DNA of 64,000 nt from OLB16 sp964422415 (GTDB lineage: Bacteria; Hinthialibacterota; Hinthialibacteria; OLB16), in assembly GCA_964422415.1 (NCBI GenBank), contig CAYRBI010000010.1:10374-74373 (forward strand), read 5' to 3'. This document shows positions 25,785 through 34,564 of this stretch, in pieces. Numbering within the stretch: the stretch's first letter is position 1; each line of letters opens with the position of its first letter. The notes beneath the pieces are model-generated. The model worked only from the letters and a program-made list of their open reading frames with translations, made no database searches and was not told the DNA's origin. The translations under genes and the position numbers were made by a program.

Positions 25785-27138
25785 AATAAAAAGTAGTGTA
25801 CCTTAAATCATGGTCCACTCCGTAAACATCCCCTCCCAGTTTCACAGTGGTTCCAGCGTACACTGTATCCTTGACCTCCACGGTACCCTCACGTGCTTTG
25901 GCAATCTCGGCCTTCATTACAGAGAGATCTTTCTGAATCTGTTCGATCCGTCCACGGATCAAGAATTTTTCTTGGACCACCTTCACCCGCACCGCCTCCT
26001 GTGCGGGGGACAACGAGCCCCCTCGCTCTTTCACCAGTTGGACCTGTTCGAGTGTCTTCTCAATCTCATCAATTCGTTTCTTGAGAGTGGTTCCTTCTTC
26101 CTCATGGTGTGAGATTTTTCTCGGCAATTCATTGTCCAAGCCAATCTGAAGCAGTGTCTTGGCTCCTCCCGAGGCTCCCGCGAACGCGCAGGATATATGT
26201 TCTCCAGCACGTATATCTCCCCCCACGATCGCCGCTTGTTCTCCAGTGAGGACTACACTTCCCCGCGCGAGTACATGGCAATTAACGAGCTGGCTCTGGA
26301 TGGTCATGTTGCCCTCTACCTCCACCGCCGCGTCATTGACGAATTTTGCGGTGAAGTGCCCTCCAGATTTTATGACTGCTTTTGAGCCCCCATGAATCCC
26401 ACCGAGGATTGTGATGCTGCCGAGAGCCTCCAATTTGGCTGCCTCCACGATGCCATGGATGATGATATCGCCCTCCGCTTTCAACTCAAATCCAGCCAGG
26501 ACATTCCCGCCCACATCGATGCTGCCATTGAAATCGATATTGCCAGTCTTGTATGAGACATCACCCCCCACGGTGTAGATTTTCGATATGGCGATGCCCT
26601 TGGAGCGGGTGGTGAGAGAACCATCCTGTCCAGCCACCGCCAGGTGTCCCGCCTCAATCACCTCGATCCCCTCGCCCACTGGAATGGAGACGGCCTTTGG
26701 CTCGGGTGGGGGGACAATCTTGCCATACACATCTTTACCCGGCTGGCCAGGGATTGGGTCGTGTTTACGGACCAACGGCTGACCCTTGGTGACATTGAGA
26801 ATCAAATTGAGATGCTTATAGTCGACCGCTCCATCCGGATTGACATGCGCGGTGCGGTCGAGATGGAAGGGGTCGACGAAGTACTCCAGGCGTCCATGGG
26901 TAGGAGGCACCGGTGGTTGGCCGGTTGCCACCGTGGTCCACTCCATCTTCCGGGTAGAGATCATCTTTTGGATGGCCAGAGCATCAATTGGGACGATCAC
27001 CCCAACTCCCTTGAGAACCTGGACAATCTCTTCCGCGGTCGCTTCACAATGGAGCTCATCGTGGACTTTACACAAAACCGAACACCTATCTTCCGGAATA
27101 CGCCACTCAACGCCATGTGTCACGCCACTCGCTGACAT
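25750..27138 (-). CDS. FapA (DUF342) family protein
   Basis: The 462 aa product matches the FapA family: an N-terminal domain (DALAIQKMISTRK, RLEYFVDP), a short RKHDPIPGQPGKDVYGK motif, then a right-handed beta-helix of short repeats (NIDFNGSIDVGGNVLAG, EAKLEALGSITILGGIHGG). A coiled coil follows at about 345-420 (TLKKRIDEIEKTLEQVQLVK), then a final beta segment. FapA-type proteins are bactofilin-like polymers or regulators of envelope processes; the precise role is unknown. It heads a minus-strand operon with the lipoprotein and ABC genes. Confidence 0.88.
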   Translation of the reverse strand: MSASGVTHGVEWRIPEDRCSVLCKVHDELHCEATAEEIVQVLKGVGVIVPIDALAIQKMISTRKMEWTTVATGQPPVPPTHGRLEYFVDPFHLDRTAHVNPDGAVDYKHLNLILNVTKGQPLVRKHDPIPGQPGKDVYGKIVPPPEPKAVSIPVGEGIEVIEAGHLAVAGQDGSLTTRSKGIAISKIYTVGGDVSYKTGNIDFNGSIDVGGNVLAGFELKAEGDIIIHGIVEAAKLEALGSITILGGIHGGSKAVIKSGGHFTAKFVNDAAVEVEGNMTIQSQLVNCHVLARGSVVLTGEQAAIVGGDIRAGEHISCAFAGASGGAKTLLQIGLDNELPRKISHHEEEGTTLKKRIDEIEKTLEQVQLVKERGGSLSPAQEAVRVKVVQEKFLIRGRIEQIQKDLSVMKAEIAKAREGTVEVKDTVYAGTTVKLGGDVYGVDHDLRYTTFYYERGEIHTRAD

Positions 27139-27446
27139 TGGAATGAACCCCCATTCTCAAGGTGGTCTGTTTCTCCACCTTGTGTTCGGAGGTATTCGTG
27201 AGAGATACGGCTTTTTTCTCCCATACTACCTCCACGGGATCTCCACTCAGAGACCCTTCGTTCACATCGTAACTTATTTTATTATCGGCACTTCGGAAGG
27301 GGAAGCTGGAGTTTCTTCAGATGATCTCTCTGGCCCGGTGGACTACCGTTGATCCCAGTGTTTGTGGTAAGACTAACCGTTCCCTCTGATGGAATGACCT
27401 GAAGCCGGAATTTCGTTCCCCCCAAGCCGAGAAAGAATCAAATTCC
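27139..27446. other. Divergent intergenic region between fapA-like and MFS genes, with one hairpin
   Basis: In these 308 bases the clearest structure is a perfect 8-bp stem (CAAGGTGG at 27158-27165 with CCACCTTG at 27175-27182), near the fapA-like start. It could shape that leader. Promoters for both directions should lie here, but I see none good enough to mark. Confidence 0.5.
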
Positions 27447-28649
27447 TTGCGTGTTCGTACCGCCCCCACTTTATTTTCAGTCGCATTGTTGATTGATGTG
27501 TGCGCCGGCTTGGCCGCCATGGCCCTACCCTTGAGTTTGAAATCCGAGTTTGGCCTTTCGGATGATAGGGCTGGTCTGATTATTGGCACCAATACTGTCA
27601 TCTATACGATCACCGCCATTTTAGCGGGGCGTTTCTCGGACCATTTTGGAGCTACCCTGTCCATCCGCCTGGGGATCGCTCTTATTTTTCTCAATAGTGT
27701 GGCGTTTTGTTTCTGCTTTTCGCTCCCACTGTTCATCATTTGTGCCTTAACTGCTTCCGTGGGCCATGCCTTTTTTTGGCCCGCGCTGCAGGCTTGGTTT
27801 GGTCAGGATGTCGACCGGAAAGAGACCGCGCGCCGGATTGGCATCTTCTCAGTCGGCTGGGCCATTGGCTTAAGTATTGTTGGCCCAAAATTGGCTGGAG
27901 ATCTGATGGAACACTCCAATCGCTGGCCTTTCGTGGCTTGTGGGATGATTGCCCTGGGTGTCTTTTGTTTCTTCCAGTTCTTACGTCCGGAACTCCCACG
28001 TCATGAGGTTCATCCCACCCAGGAGGCGGATGAAATCCATCCGGTGGAGGTCCGCCGGCTCTTTCTGCGTGGCGCTCGAATTGCCAACCTCATGGCGGTC
28101 TATGCTGTCACTACCATGCGTACCTTTATTCCCATGGTGTGCATCGATTGGAATCTCACCAAATCTCAGACTGGTAGCCTCATGATGATCCTTGGCCTGA
28201 GCCAATGCCTGACCTTTCTCACCCTCTCGTTTACCCATCGCTGGCATTTCCGTTCGCTGTTCCTGTTTGCGGGACAAGTGTTGGGAATGATCGGGCTTCT
28301 GACCTTCGGATTGGGGGGCATCCTCCTCCTTTATTTCAATCTTACCACCTATGTTGATATGGGGATCCTGCTCTCTTTGCCTGCCCTCCTGTTCACCGGT
28401 GTCATGGCCGGAATCGCTTTCATGAGCAGTGTCTTTTATGGTCTGTTTGGTGAAGAAGAGAAGGGTAAGAATTCGGGAATTAACGAATCCATTGTTGGAG
28501 CGGCGGGTGTACTGGCCGCTTATCTGGGAGGGGCTTCGGTGTGGGGCTATGGGAGTATGGGGCCTTATGTGACCTGTGGAATCTTGGTGGGGATTTCTTT
28601 GATCTTGCAGGTTTCTCTCTTTCGCCCACGAAAAAAAATCAAGCAATAA
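27447..28649 (+). CDS. Major facilitator superfamily transporter
   Basis: The 400 aa product has about twelve membrane helices and the MFS loop 2-3 motif in the form GRFSDHFGATLSIRLG. Helix 5 contains GIFSVGWAIGLSIVGPKLAG, and a hydrophilic central loop lies at about 185-205 (PELPRHEVHPTQEADE). The late SSVFYGLFGEEEKGKNSGI motif resembles drug or sugar exporters, but the substrate is not clear. The start is TTG at 27447 or a GTG just after it; no ribosome binding site decides. The 3' end is basic (PRKKIKQ). Confidence 0.88.
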   Translation: MRVRTAPTLFSVALLIDVCAGLAAMALPLSLKSEFGLSDDRAGLIIGTNTVIYTITAILAGRFSDHFGATLSIRLGIALIFLNSVAFCFCFSLPLFIICALTASVGHAFFWPALQAWFGQDVDRKETARRIGIFSVGWAIGLSIVGPKLAGDLMEHSNRWPFVACGMIALGVFCFFQFLRPELPRHEVHPTQEADEIHPVEVRRLFLRGARIANLMAVYAVTTMRTFIPMVCIDWNLTKSQTGSLMMILGLSQCLTFLTLSFTHRWHFRSLFLFAGQVLGMIGLLTFGLGGILLLYFNLTTYVDMGILLSLPALLFTGVMAGIAFMSSVFYGLFGEEEKGKNSGINESIVGAAGVLAAYLGGASVWGYGSMGPYVTCGILVGISLILQVSLFRPRKKIKQ

Positions 28650-28704
28650 GATCAATATTATTTGAATGTCATTCTTGTAGTGTATTATGTAATTGTAATT
28701 CTTT

Positions 28705-28733
28705 TTGTATTGACTCGAATATTTTATTATAGG
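28705..28733 (+). promoter_or_regulatory. Weak sigma70-like promoter candidate
   Basis: TTGTAT at 28705-28710 and TATAGG at 28728-28733 are separated by 17 bases in an AT-rich stretch, about 85 bases before the ATG at 28816. Neither box is perfect. Confidence 0.3.
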
Positions 28734-28815
28734 GAGGGTCTTCTAGTTGCCAAATACGATAAAGTGTGGAGAATGTTAAGTAGAAGTAGTTGATAACCAA
28801 GGATGGTGTCAAAAC

Positions 28816-29241
28816 ATGTCATACAGCTTGTACAACGCCGATGTGACTGAACGGATGGAGCAAGAGGCTGAGGCCCGGCGGATCTGGCGTGAAGACCGCA
28901 ATGAGGCACATGAGGCCATCTTTCTCAAACAGCAACAGAAGATGGTGGATATGAGTGGTCTCGATCATTCCGCCGCCCGGATGAAAATCATTCTGGACCG
29001 CCGGGGTAATTCAAACGAACAACTCCAAGCCTTAACTGAATTGATCTCCGACTTCACCACTTTTATCAACCGCGCCGAGGAGAAGGAGATCAATACCTCC
29101 ACCTTACGCCGCAAACTACGTTCTCTCCAATTGCGGGCCTACTACCTCTATAAAGAAATGCAAAAGCATGAACGTGCCCCGGAATATGATGTGAGAGACC
29201 TCAAGAGACTCGTGAACGACTACGAAACTCTGCGGAGATAA
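28816..29241 (+). CDS. Helical/coiled-coil protein of unknown function
   Basis: The 141 aa product is strongly charged and almost wholly helical by composition, with coiled-coil-prone stretches (RMEQEAEARRIWREDRNEAH; TLRRKLRSLQLRAYYLYKEM). No signal peptide, membrane span or cysteine motif is seen. I do not recognise a family. It stands alone between AT-rich spacers with a possible promoter at 28705. Confidence 0.65.
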   Translation: MSYSLYNADVTERMEQEAEARRIWREDRNEAHEAIFLKQQQKMVDMSGLDHSAARMKIILDRRGNSNEQLQALTELISDFTTFINRAEEKEINTSTLRRKLRSLQLRAYYLYKEMQKHERAPEYDVRDLKRLVNDYETLRR

Positions 29242-29328
29242 GTCCTGTCTCATCACTTCAATCCCGCATAGACAGCTCTACGGGTACTCCATATATCAAC
29301 AACTAATAGGGGTGAGCAACCAATACTC

Positions 29329-30279
29329 CTACCCCTGCGCTTCAGCGATGGCCGCGCGTACCTTTGTCAGCGCTTGCTGGTAATCATTGGGTCCCACATA
29401 TTCAAGAATCAAGGGCGCCTTGGGTGTGTGCTGGGCAGCTAAGCGGACTAGTTGGGTGTAGTCGATATCTCCCTGGCCCGCCGGAACTCCCATCTGTGTA
29501 TGCAGTTTACGGTCTTTGGCGTGGATGCAATCGATCCAGGGGGCCAGCTGCGAGAACATCTCATCGAGGTCATTGTTCTCCAGGATGTTGGCTGGATCGA
29601 GCAGTGCGCGGATGGAGCTCGAACCCACCTCCTCAAGAAACACACGTGTCCGTTTGGCCGAGGAGAAGAAGCTCTGAAAATAGGCCTCTACTAGAATCGT
29701 GGCCTGGTATTTATCCGCCATCCCGGCCAGTTCCTTGAACTCCGTCACCATGCGGTGCCAAACCTCATCTTGAAAATGCAGGAGTACTTCCGGGCAAGTG
29801 GCTGGATCATGAAAGTGGCCAGCCTCGGTGATGAAGGTGTGGACACCCATGTCTGCGCCGATCCTCATCATGGCATCGAAATAGGCCAGATTCGCCTTAA
29901 CCTCGGAGGGGTCGGGGTGAATCAGGTTAGTGTAAACACCGATGCTATGGATCGATATTCCGGCGGCGGCATAAGTCTTGGCGATGGCCTTCGAACGCTC
30001 CGAGGTCATACTGGAGACATCCGCACGCCCATTGTAAACCCAATAGCGGTTATCGCTCTGGGTGAGAAAGAGCTGCACCAAGGTGATGCCTGCTTTGGCG
30101 AGTTCCTGAGCCAATTGCTCGTTGGTGGCATCTGGAAATCCAAGGGTTGATACGCCCACTTGCAACTGAGCCACCGCTTGCTTCAAGTCTTGTCCAGTGG
30201 TGGCTTGTGCCTGTGCCCGGCCCACTGTCATTGCTCCCAATCCCGCCGCTGTACCGAGTAACCAATCACGTCTACGCAT
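29329..30279 (-). CDS. Exported sugar phosphate isomerase/epimerase-like TIM-barrel protein
   Basis: The 316 aa protein begins with a twin-arginine-like signal (RRRDWLLGTAAGLGAMTVG, cleavage near RAQAQA). The rest is an AP-endonuclease-2/xylose-isomerase-like TIM barrel: GVSTLGFPDATNEQLAQELA, ISIHSIGVYTNLIHPDPSEV, HTFITEAGHFHDPA, ATILVEAYFQSFFSSAKRT, RALLDPANILENND and DCIHAKDRKLH, where Glu, Asp, His and Glu metal ligands are expected. Relatives isomerise sugars with a divalent metal. Tat export matches the Gfo/Idh protein at 8606, suggesting redox and isomerase steps outside the cytoplasm. Confidence 0.85.
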   Translation of the reverse strand: MRRRDWLLGTAAGLGAMTVGRAQAQATTGQDLKQAVAQLQVGVSTLGFPDATNEQLAQELAKAGITLVQLFLTQSDNRYWVYNGRADVSSMTSERSKAIAKTYAAAGISIHSIGVYTNLIHPDPSEVKANLAYFDAMMRIGADMGVHTFITEAGHFHDPATCPEVLLHFQDEVWHRMVTEFKELAGMADKYQATILVEAYFQSFFSSAKRTRVFLEEVGSSSIRALLDPANILENNDLDEMFSQLAPWIDCIHAKDRKLHTQMGVPAGQGDIDYTQLVRLAAQHTPKAPLILEYVGPNDYQQALTKVRAAIAEAQG

Positions 30280-30474
30280 GAGAGGATGTCCTTTCTTACC
30301 AATCAGTTGTGGAAAGCCTACCCCAGAGGTGGATTCGGGAGAAGCATCTTTTCCAAATCAGTGATGAGGCGAAGAATTATTTGCGGGCCGGTTGTCAAGG
30401 CCGTCTGTGTCTGACTACTATCCTTGGCATAAGCAAACTGTCCGATTCCATCACCATTTCCAGGAGGTGCGCCA

Positions 30475-31908
30475 TTGTCAACACGATTCTGGTTTTTCTG
30501 GGCGGCCATCATGCTTTCGATTGTTTCACAACCATCGCTTTCCGCCCCCGTCTTCCGTGCGGGAGCAGCTACCAGCAACATCACCCCGCCGTTGGGGCTG
30601 TCAATCGCGGGAGACTTTTTTTATTCCAAGGGGACTCATATCCATGATGAGCTTCATGTGCGTTGCTTGGTTTTGGAGGATGGAGAGCACCGGCAGGTCT
30701 TTGTGACTGTTGACACATGCGTCTTTCCACGCCAACTCTTTGATAAGGCCAAGGCTCAGATCCAGGCTGATCTTGGTATCCGCCCCGAGGATATGTTGAT
30801 GGCCGGAATACATACGCATTCAGCACCGGCCTCGATGCGGGGTTTCCAGAACGCTCCGGATGATGCCTATTTGACCTTTGTGGTTCAAAGAATCGTGGAG
30901 GCAGTTCATACCGCGGTGGATAATCTCGAACCCGCGCGTATTGGATGGGGTGTTGGGGAGGAGCCCACTCTGGTTTTCAATCGCCGTTGGAAGATGAAGG
31001 AGGGTGGGATTCCCGCTAATCCCTTCGGCGGAGTAAATGACCAAGTAAGAATGAACCCCCCCCATGCCGATCCATTATTGGATCAACCCTCCGGGCCCAC
31101 AGATCCCGGTGTGTCGGTGGTTTCTATTCAGTCCGCTTCGGGAAGACCTCTTGCTCTCCTGGCCAACTACTCCTTGCATTATGTCGGCGGGGTTGGGCCT
31201 GGTCATGTGTCCGCTGACTACTTTGCTGTTTTCGCCAATATCATTGAGGATTCTTTCAAGGCTCAACGTCAGGATCCTCCCTTTGTGGCCATTCTCACCA
31301 ATGGAACCAGCGGGAATATTAACAACATCAACTTCCGTGAACCTGGGAAGGCTCAGCCCCCCTATGAACAGATGCGCAAGGTGGCGGGTGCTTTAGCCAA
31401 GGAGGTCATGCGGGTAGCGGCGGGGATCGAATACCATGACTGGGTGTCTTTGGCATCCAGTCAGACAGAACTGAGTCTCGGAGTTAGGAAACCCACCGCG
31501 GAGGATGTGACAAAGGCCAAGGAGATTCTGGCACAGATTCCCGCGGGGAAGGCCGAGAGTAATCTTCCCCAAATCTATGCCTCGGAGACTGTTGCTCTGA
31601 AAGACTACCCTGACCAGGTTCCACTCATTCTTCAGGCCTTCCGTATCGGAGAGGTGGGTATCGCCGCCATCCCCTGCGAGGTGTTCGCGGAGATTGGTCT
31701 GGAGATCAAAGCCAAGAGCCCCTTCAAGCCCACCTTTACCATCGAGTTGGCGAATGGTTACAACGGATATCTCCCCACTCCCGAGCAGCACCGTCTTGGT
31801 GGATATGAAACCTGGCGCGCCAGATCCAGTTATCTCGAGGTGGATGCCTCTACGAAGATCATCGCGGAGATCTTGCGAATGATGGAGACCCTGGCCAGCC
31901 AGAAATAA
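30475..31908 (+). CDS. Neutral/alkaline ceramidase-like exported protein
   Basis: The 477 aa product has a signal peptide (WFFWAAIMLSIVSQPSLSA) and the family N-terminal core FRAGAATSNITPPLGLSIAG. It then has HDELHVRCLVLEDG, MLMAGIHTHSAPAS (zinc-histidine motif), LANYSLHYVGGVGPGHVSAD, ILTNGTSGNIN (the family's nucleophile Ser region) and ELANGYNGYLPTPEQHRLGG near the end. Ceramidases hydrolyse the amide of ceramide; bacterial relatives in glycan loci may act on other amides. The start is TTG at 30475, supported by AGGAGG about eight bases upstream. Hairpin-rich repeats follow the stop. Confidence 0.85.
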   Translation: MSTRFWFFWAAIMLSIVSQPSLSAPVFRAGAATSNITPPLGLSIAGDFFYSKGTHIHDELHVRCLVLEDGEHRQVFVTVDTCVFPRQLFDKAKAQIQADLGIRPEDMLMAGIHTHSAPASMRGFQNAPDDAYLTFVVQRIVEAVHTAVDNLEPARIGWGVGEEPTLVFNRRWKMKEGGIPANPFGGVNDQVRMNPPHADPLLDQPSGPTDPGVSVVSIQSASGRPLALLANYSLHYVGGVGPGHVSADYFAVFANIIEDSFKAQRQDPPFVAILTNGTSGNINNINFREPGKAQPPYEQMRKVAGALAKEVMRVAAGIEYHDWVSLASSQTELSLGVRKPTAEDVTKAKEILAQIPAGKAESNLPQIYASETVALKDYPDQVPLILQAFRIGEVGIAAIPCEVFAEIGLEIKAKSPFKPTFTIELANGYNGYLPTPEQHRLGGYETWRARSSYLEVDASTKIIAEILRMMETLASQK

Positions 31909-31925
31909 GAATGGGTCTTGGTTTT

Positions 31926-32080
31926 GAGTTCACGCTTTGGCGTGCGCGTTTCTGTATGTTGTTCATGCTTTAGCATGTTTGGCTACCTTATGATTGATTT
32001 TTGAACGAGGCCAACATGCTTGAGCAAGAACAATGTACAGATGGTTCACACTCTCAAGCAAGAACTCCCACCATTGTACA
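31926..32080. repeat. Palindromic repeat cluster (CATGC-TTTA-GCATG family), with 31-bp inverted arms
   Basis: CACGC-TTTG-GCGTG lies at 31931-31944 and CATGC-TTTA-GCATG at 31964-31977. The block 31953-31983 is repeated imperfectly in inverse at 32009-32039, so the whole can fold as one long hairpin. The same units occur at 33787, 46736 and 60911. Confidence 0.75.
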
Positions 32081-32087
32081 CCACAGG

Positions 32088-32180
32088 TTAGCAGCCTGTT
32101 GAGCAAGTTCGTGGCCGTGGTGGATTCCCGCGAAAGCGGGAATCCATGGCTTCATGATAACTCAGTTTTTTTCCCAAGCT
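32088..32180. mobile_element. MITE-like element, third copy
   Basis: It begins TTAGCAGCCTGTTGAGCAAG, matching the inverted right end of the 17251 and 21391 elements, continues GTGGCCGTGG, and then has an 11-bp perfect hairpin with a GAAA loop (32121-32131 with 32136-32146) sharing the GGATTCCCGC core. The right end near 32175 is weak. Confidence 0.55.
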
Positions 32181-32181
32181 G

Positions 32182-33696
32182 TTAGAGTCCGTAAATCCCG
32201 CTGTACTTCTGTTCCAGATAGCGCAGGTATGGCTCGGCGGTGGGCTCATGGCCGGTTGCCTCCAGAAGGATTTCAGCAGCCAGTTTCCTTCGCCCATGTA
32301 TATGGACATGTGATCGTAGCCATGCCAGCAGCGCATCAAACTGACCTTCCTCGATTTGTTCCCACAGACCAGGGATATCAATCAGAATCTCCTCGAAGAG
32401 CTGCGCGGCATAAATATTTCCCAGCGCATAGGATGGGAAGTAACCAATCATCCCAGTCCAGTGGATATCTTGTAGGCATCCTTCGGAATCAGAGGGTACC
32501 TCGACACCCAGGAACTCCTTCATCTTGGCTCTCCAGAGTTCGGGGACATCCTCCACGCGCACCGTTCCCTCGATTAATCCCACCTCGATCTCGAAGCGGA
32601 GAATGATGTGGAGGTTGTAGGTGCACTCATCCGCCTCGACCCGGATGAGGGAGGGCTGGACATGGTTTGTGGCACGGAAGAGGTCAGTGGGGTCTCTCCT
32701 GTTGAGTTGTCCGGGGAATGCTTCTCTGATAAGCGGCGTATAGTGTTTCCAGAAGGGTAGGCTTCTGCCCACCATGTTCTCCCACATGCGTGACTGGGAT
32801 TCATGTATGCCCAGAGATGGGGCTTGGGCCAGAGGGGTGCGGCGGTCATGGAGATCAAAGCCCTGTTCATACAGGGCGTGCCCCCCCTCATGGATGGAGG
32901 AGAAGAGAGCGCTGAGCAAGTCATGCGTGTCGATCCGTGTGGTGACACGCACATCGTTCAAATCGAAAGCGGTGGTGAAGGGATGGACCGATTTGTCCTG
33001 TCTGCCCGCCGCAAAGTCGAAACCCATGTCCTTGAGAACCCGGAGAGAGAACTCCCACTGGCTTCTTTCGCCCCATTCCTGATCGAGCCACTCCCGGTGG
33101 GGTTGGTTGGGAGAATCCAGAATCCGCTTCACCAGTTCAGTTTGACGGGGAGCTAGAATAGAGAAGATGCTCTTGAGCCGCTCCACCGTCATACCGCGCT
33201 CATAGTCCTCCAGCAATGCGTTGTAAGGGGATCCTTCATATCCAAGCAGATCCGCTTTACGGCGGAAGAGCTCCACGATCCGGTTAAAATGCGGACTGAA
33301 GAGGGTGTAATCAGAGTTTTGGCGGGCCTTCAACCAAACATTATAGGCTTCACTTTGTACTGAGGCGAATTCATGGACAAAGGCCTCGGGAAGGTATACC
33401 GCCCGCCGGTAATCATACAGGGTCTCACGGATCAAGCAGGCCTCATCGGGATTGAGGGCGCTACTCACCTGTTCGAGATCCTTGAGGAGCGCCCCCATTT
33501 CGGAGCGTGTGAAGAGACGGTGCGCCAGGGCCGAGAGGGTGGCCAGCTGTTCTCCACGTCCCGCCGCGGCCTTGGAGGGCATGTAAATCTCTTGATCCCA
33601 CTGCAGGAGGGCGTTGGCCGCATTCAAATCCGCCACCTCACCCAACCATTCGCGCAGAGTCTGTATCCGGGGATCTTGGGAGCAATTCATAGTCAT
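32182..33696 (-). CDS. Carboxypeptidase Taq (M32) metallopeptidase
   Basis: The 504 aa product matches M32 carboxypeptidases along its length: TLREWLGEVADLNAANALLQWDQ at the N-terminus, KAAAGRGEQLATLSALAH, SPYNALLEDYERGMT, HPFTTAFDLNDVRVTTR, the zinc-binding HEGGH in SSIHEGGHALYEQG, GIHESQSRMWENMVGRS with the third ligand Glu, and IRVEADECTYNLHIILRFEIE. These cytoplasmic enzymes remove C-terminal residues from peptides. The gene stands alone between repeat-rich spacers. Confidence 0.93.
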   Translation of the reverse strand: MTMNCSQDPRIQTLREWLGEVADLNAANALLQWDQEIYMPSKAAAGRGEQLATLSALAHRLFTRSEMGALLKDLEQVSSALNPDEACLIRETLYDYRRAVYLPEAFVHEFASVQSEAYNVWLKARQNSDYTLFSPHFNRIVELFRRKADLLGYEGSPYNALLEDYERGMTVERLKSIFSILAPRQTELVKRILDSPNQPHREWLDQEWGERSQWEFSLRVLKDMGFDFAAGRQDKSVHPFTTAFDLNDVRVTTRIDTHDLLSALFSSIHEGGHALYEQGFDLHDRRTPLAQAPSLGIHESQSRMWENMVGRSLPFWKHYTPLIREAFPGQLNRRDPTDLFRATNHVQPSLIRVEADECTYNLHIILRFEIEVGLIEGTVRVEDVPELWRAKMKEFLGVEVPSDSEGCLQDIHWTGMIGYFPSYALGNIYAAQLFEEILIDIPGLWEQIEEGQFDALLAWLRSHVHIHGRRKLAAEILLEATGHEPTAEPYLRYLEQKYSGIYGL

Positions 33697-33727
33697 TGCC
33701 TCATGGAAATGAGTGACGATGGAAGGA

Positions 33728-33746
33728 GTAGCGAATCCATTCGCAT
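33728..33746. repeat. Dispersed palindrome, GCGAA..TTCGC type (copy 2)
   Basis: GTAGCGAATCCATTCGCAT matches 4153-4174 and 41667-41687. CGTTCCAGCG follows at 33752, a sequence also seen beside copy 1. Confidence 0.55.
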
Positions 33747-33786
33747 GATATCGTTCCAGCGATCTGTCGTTAGCCTGGGAGCACTC

Positions 33787-33872
33787 GTATGTTGTTCATG
33801 CTTTAGCATGTGGGCTTCATACAAGATTCGATCATGTGGTAAACCCAGCACACTGAAGTGTGAACAACATAC
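33787..33872. repeat. Palindromic repeat pair (CATGC-TTTA-GCATG and CACAC-TGAA-GTGTG) with inverted GTATGTTGTTC arms
   Basis: GTATGTTGTTC at 33787 is repeated inverted as GAACAACATAC ending at 33872. Just inside each arm lies one 14-base hairpin, with differing but self-consistent stems. It is the same family as 31926 and 60911. Confidence 0.7.
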
Positions 33873-33889
33873 AATCCTTACCCGGGTTA

Positions 33890-34486
33890 TTAGGGACGGT
33901 TTTGTTTTGGGAAGACCAGCGGACGCAAGATATCCCAATTTCCCGCGACATAATCGTAAAGAGACCAGACCGTCACCGCTGAAGCCACCGCGAGCAGGGA
34001 GTGGTAAAGCCAGTAGGGTTCCATTTCTTGCGGACGGTCACCCAGGAGGACCCGCAGGCCGAGGATCATGAAGATCACGATGGCTTGCACCACCGCTTTG
34101 ACCTTGCCCGACCAGCGCGCCGCTACCACAACGCCCCGGTGGGCGCAGACCGTCCGCAGGGTCGACACAAGGGAGTCTCTCCAGAGCAACAACAAGACCA
34201 GGTACATCCCCACACGATTCCCCGAGCCTACCGCGAACTCGACCGCCATGCACAGGAAGATGGTCAACCGTGAGACGCTATCCGCCAGGGGATCAAGGAT
34301 CTTCCCGAAGTCGGTGACCTCCTTGCGGCGGCGCGCCGCGATGCCATCGAACATGTCGGTCAACTCCGACAGGATGACAATCACCAGCGCGGAGATCCGC
34401 GACCAGAGATAACCCTGGAAGAAGACCACCGCAAAGACCGGGGTGAGGAGCAACCGGCTCCATGTGAGAAGTAATGCAAGATTCAT
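33890..34486 (-). CDS. CDP-alcohol phosphatidyltransferase (PgsA-like)
   Basis: The 198 aa membrane protein carries the complete CDP-alcohol phosphatidyltransferase signature D-x2-DG-x2-AR-x8-G-x3-D-x3-D in TDMFDGIAARRRKEVTDFG followed by KILDPLADS (about 43-69). Length and pattern fit phosphatidylglycerophosphate synthase, which joins CDP-diacylglycerol with glycerol-3-phosphate in the inner membrane. Four to five further hydrophobic helices follow. No Shine-Dalgarno site is obvious before the ATG. Confidence 0.85.
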   Translation of the reverse strand: MNLALLLTWSRLLLTPVFAVVFFQGYLWSRISALVIVILSELTDMFDGIAARRRKEVTDFGKILDPLADSVSRLTIFLCMAVEFAVGSGNRVGMYLVLLLLWRDSLVSTLRTVCAHRGVVVAARWSGKVKAVVQAIVIFMILGLRVLLGDRPQEMEPYWLYHSLLAVASAVTVWSLYDYVAGNWDILRPLVFPKQNRP

Positions 34487-34564
34487 CGAATGGGATCGTA
34501 CACGGAACCGGGTCCTAGGTCAGCGGGGATGGATAGAAAAATGAGGAGTCAAATGTGAAGTGCC

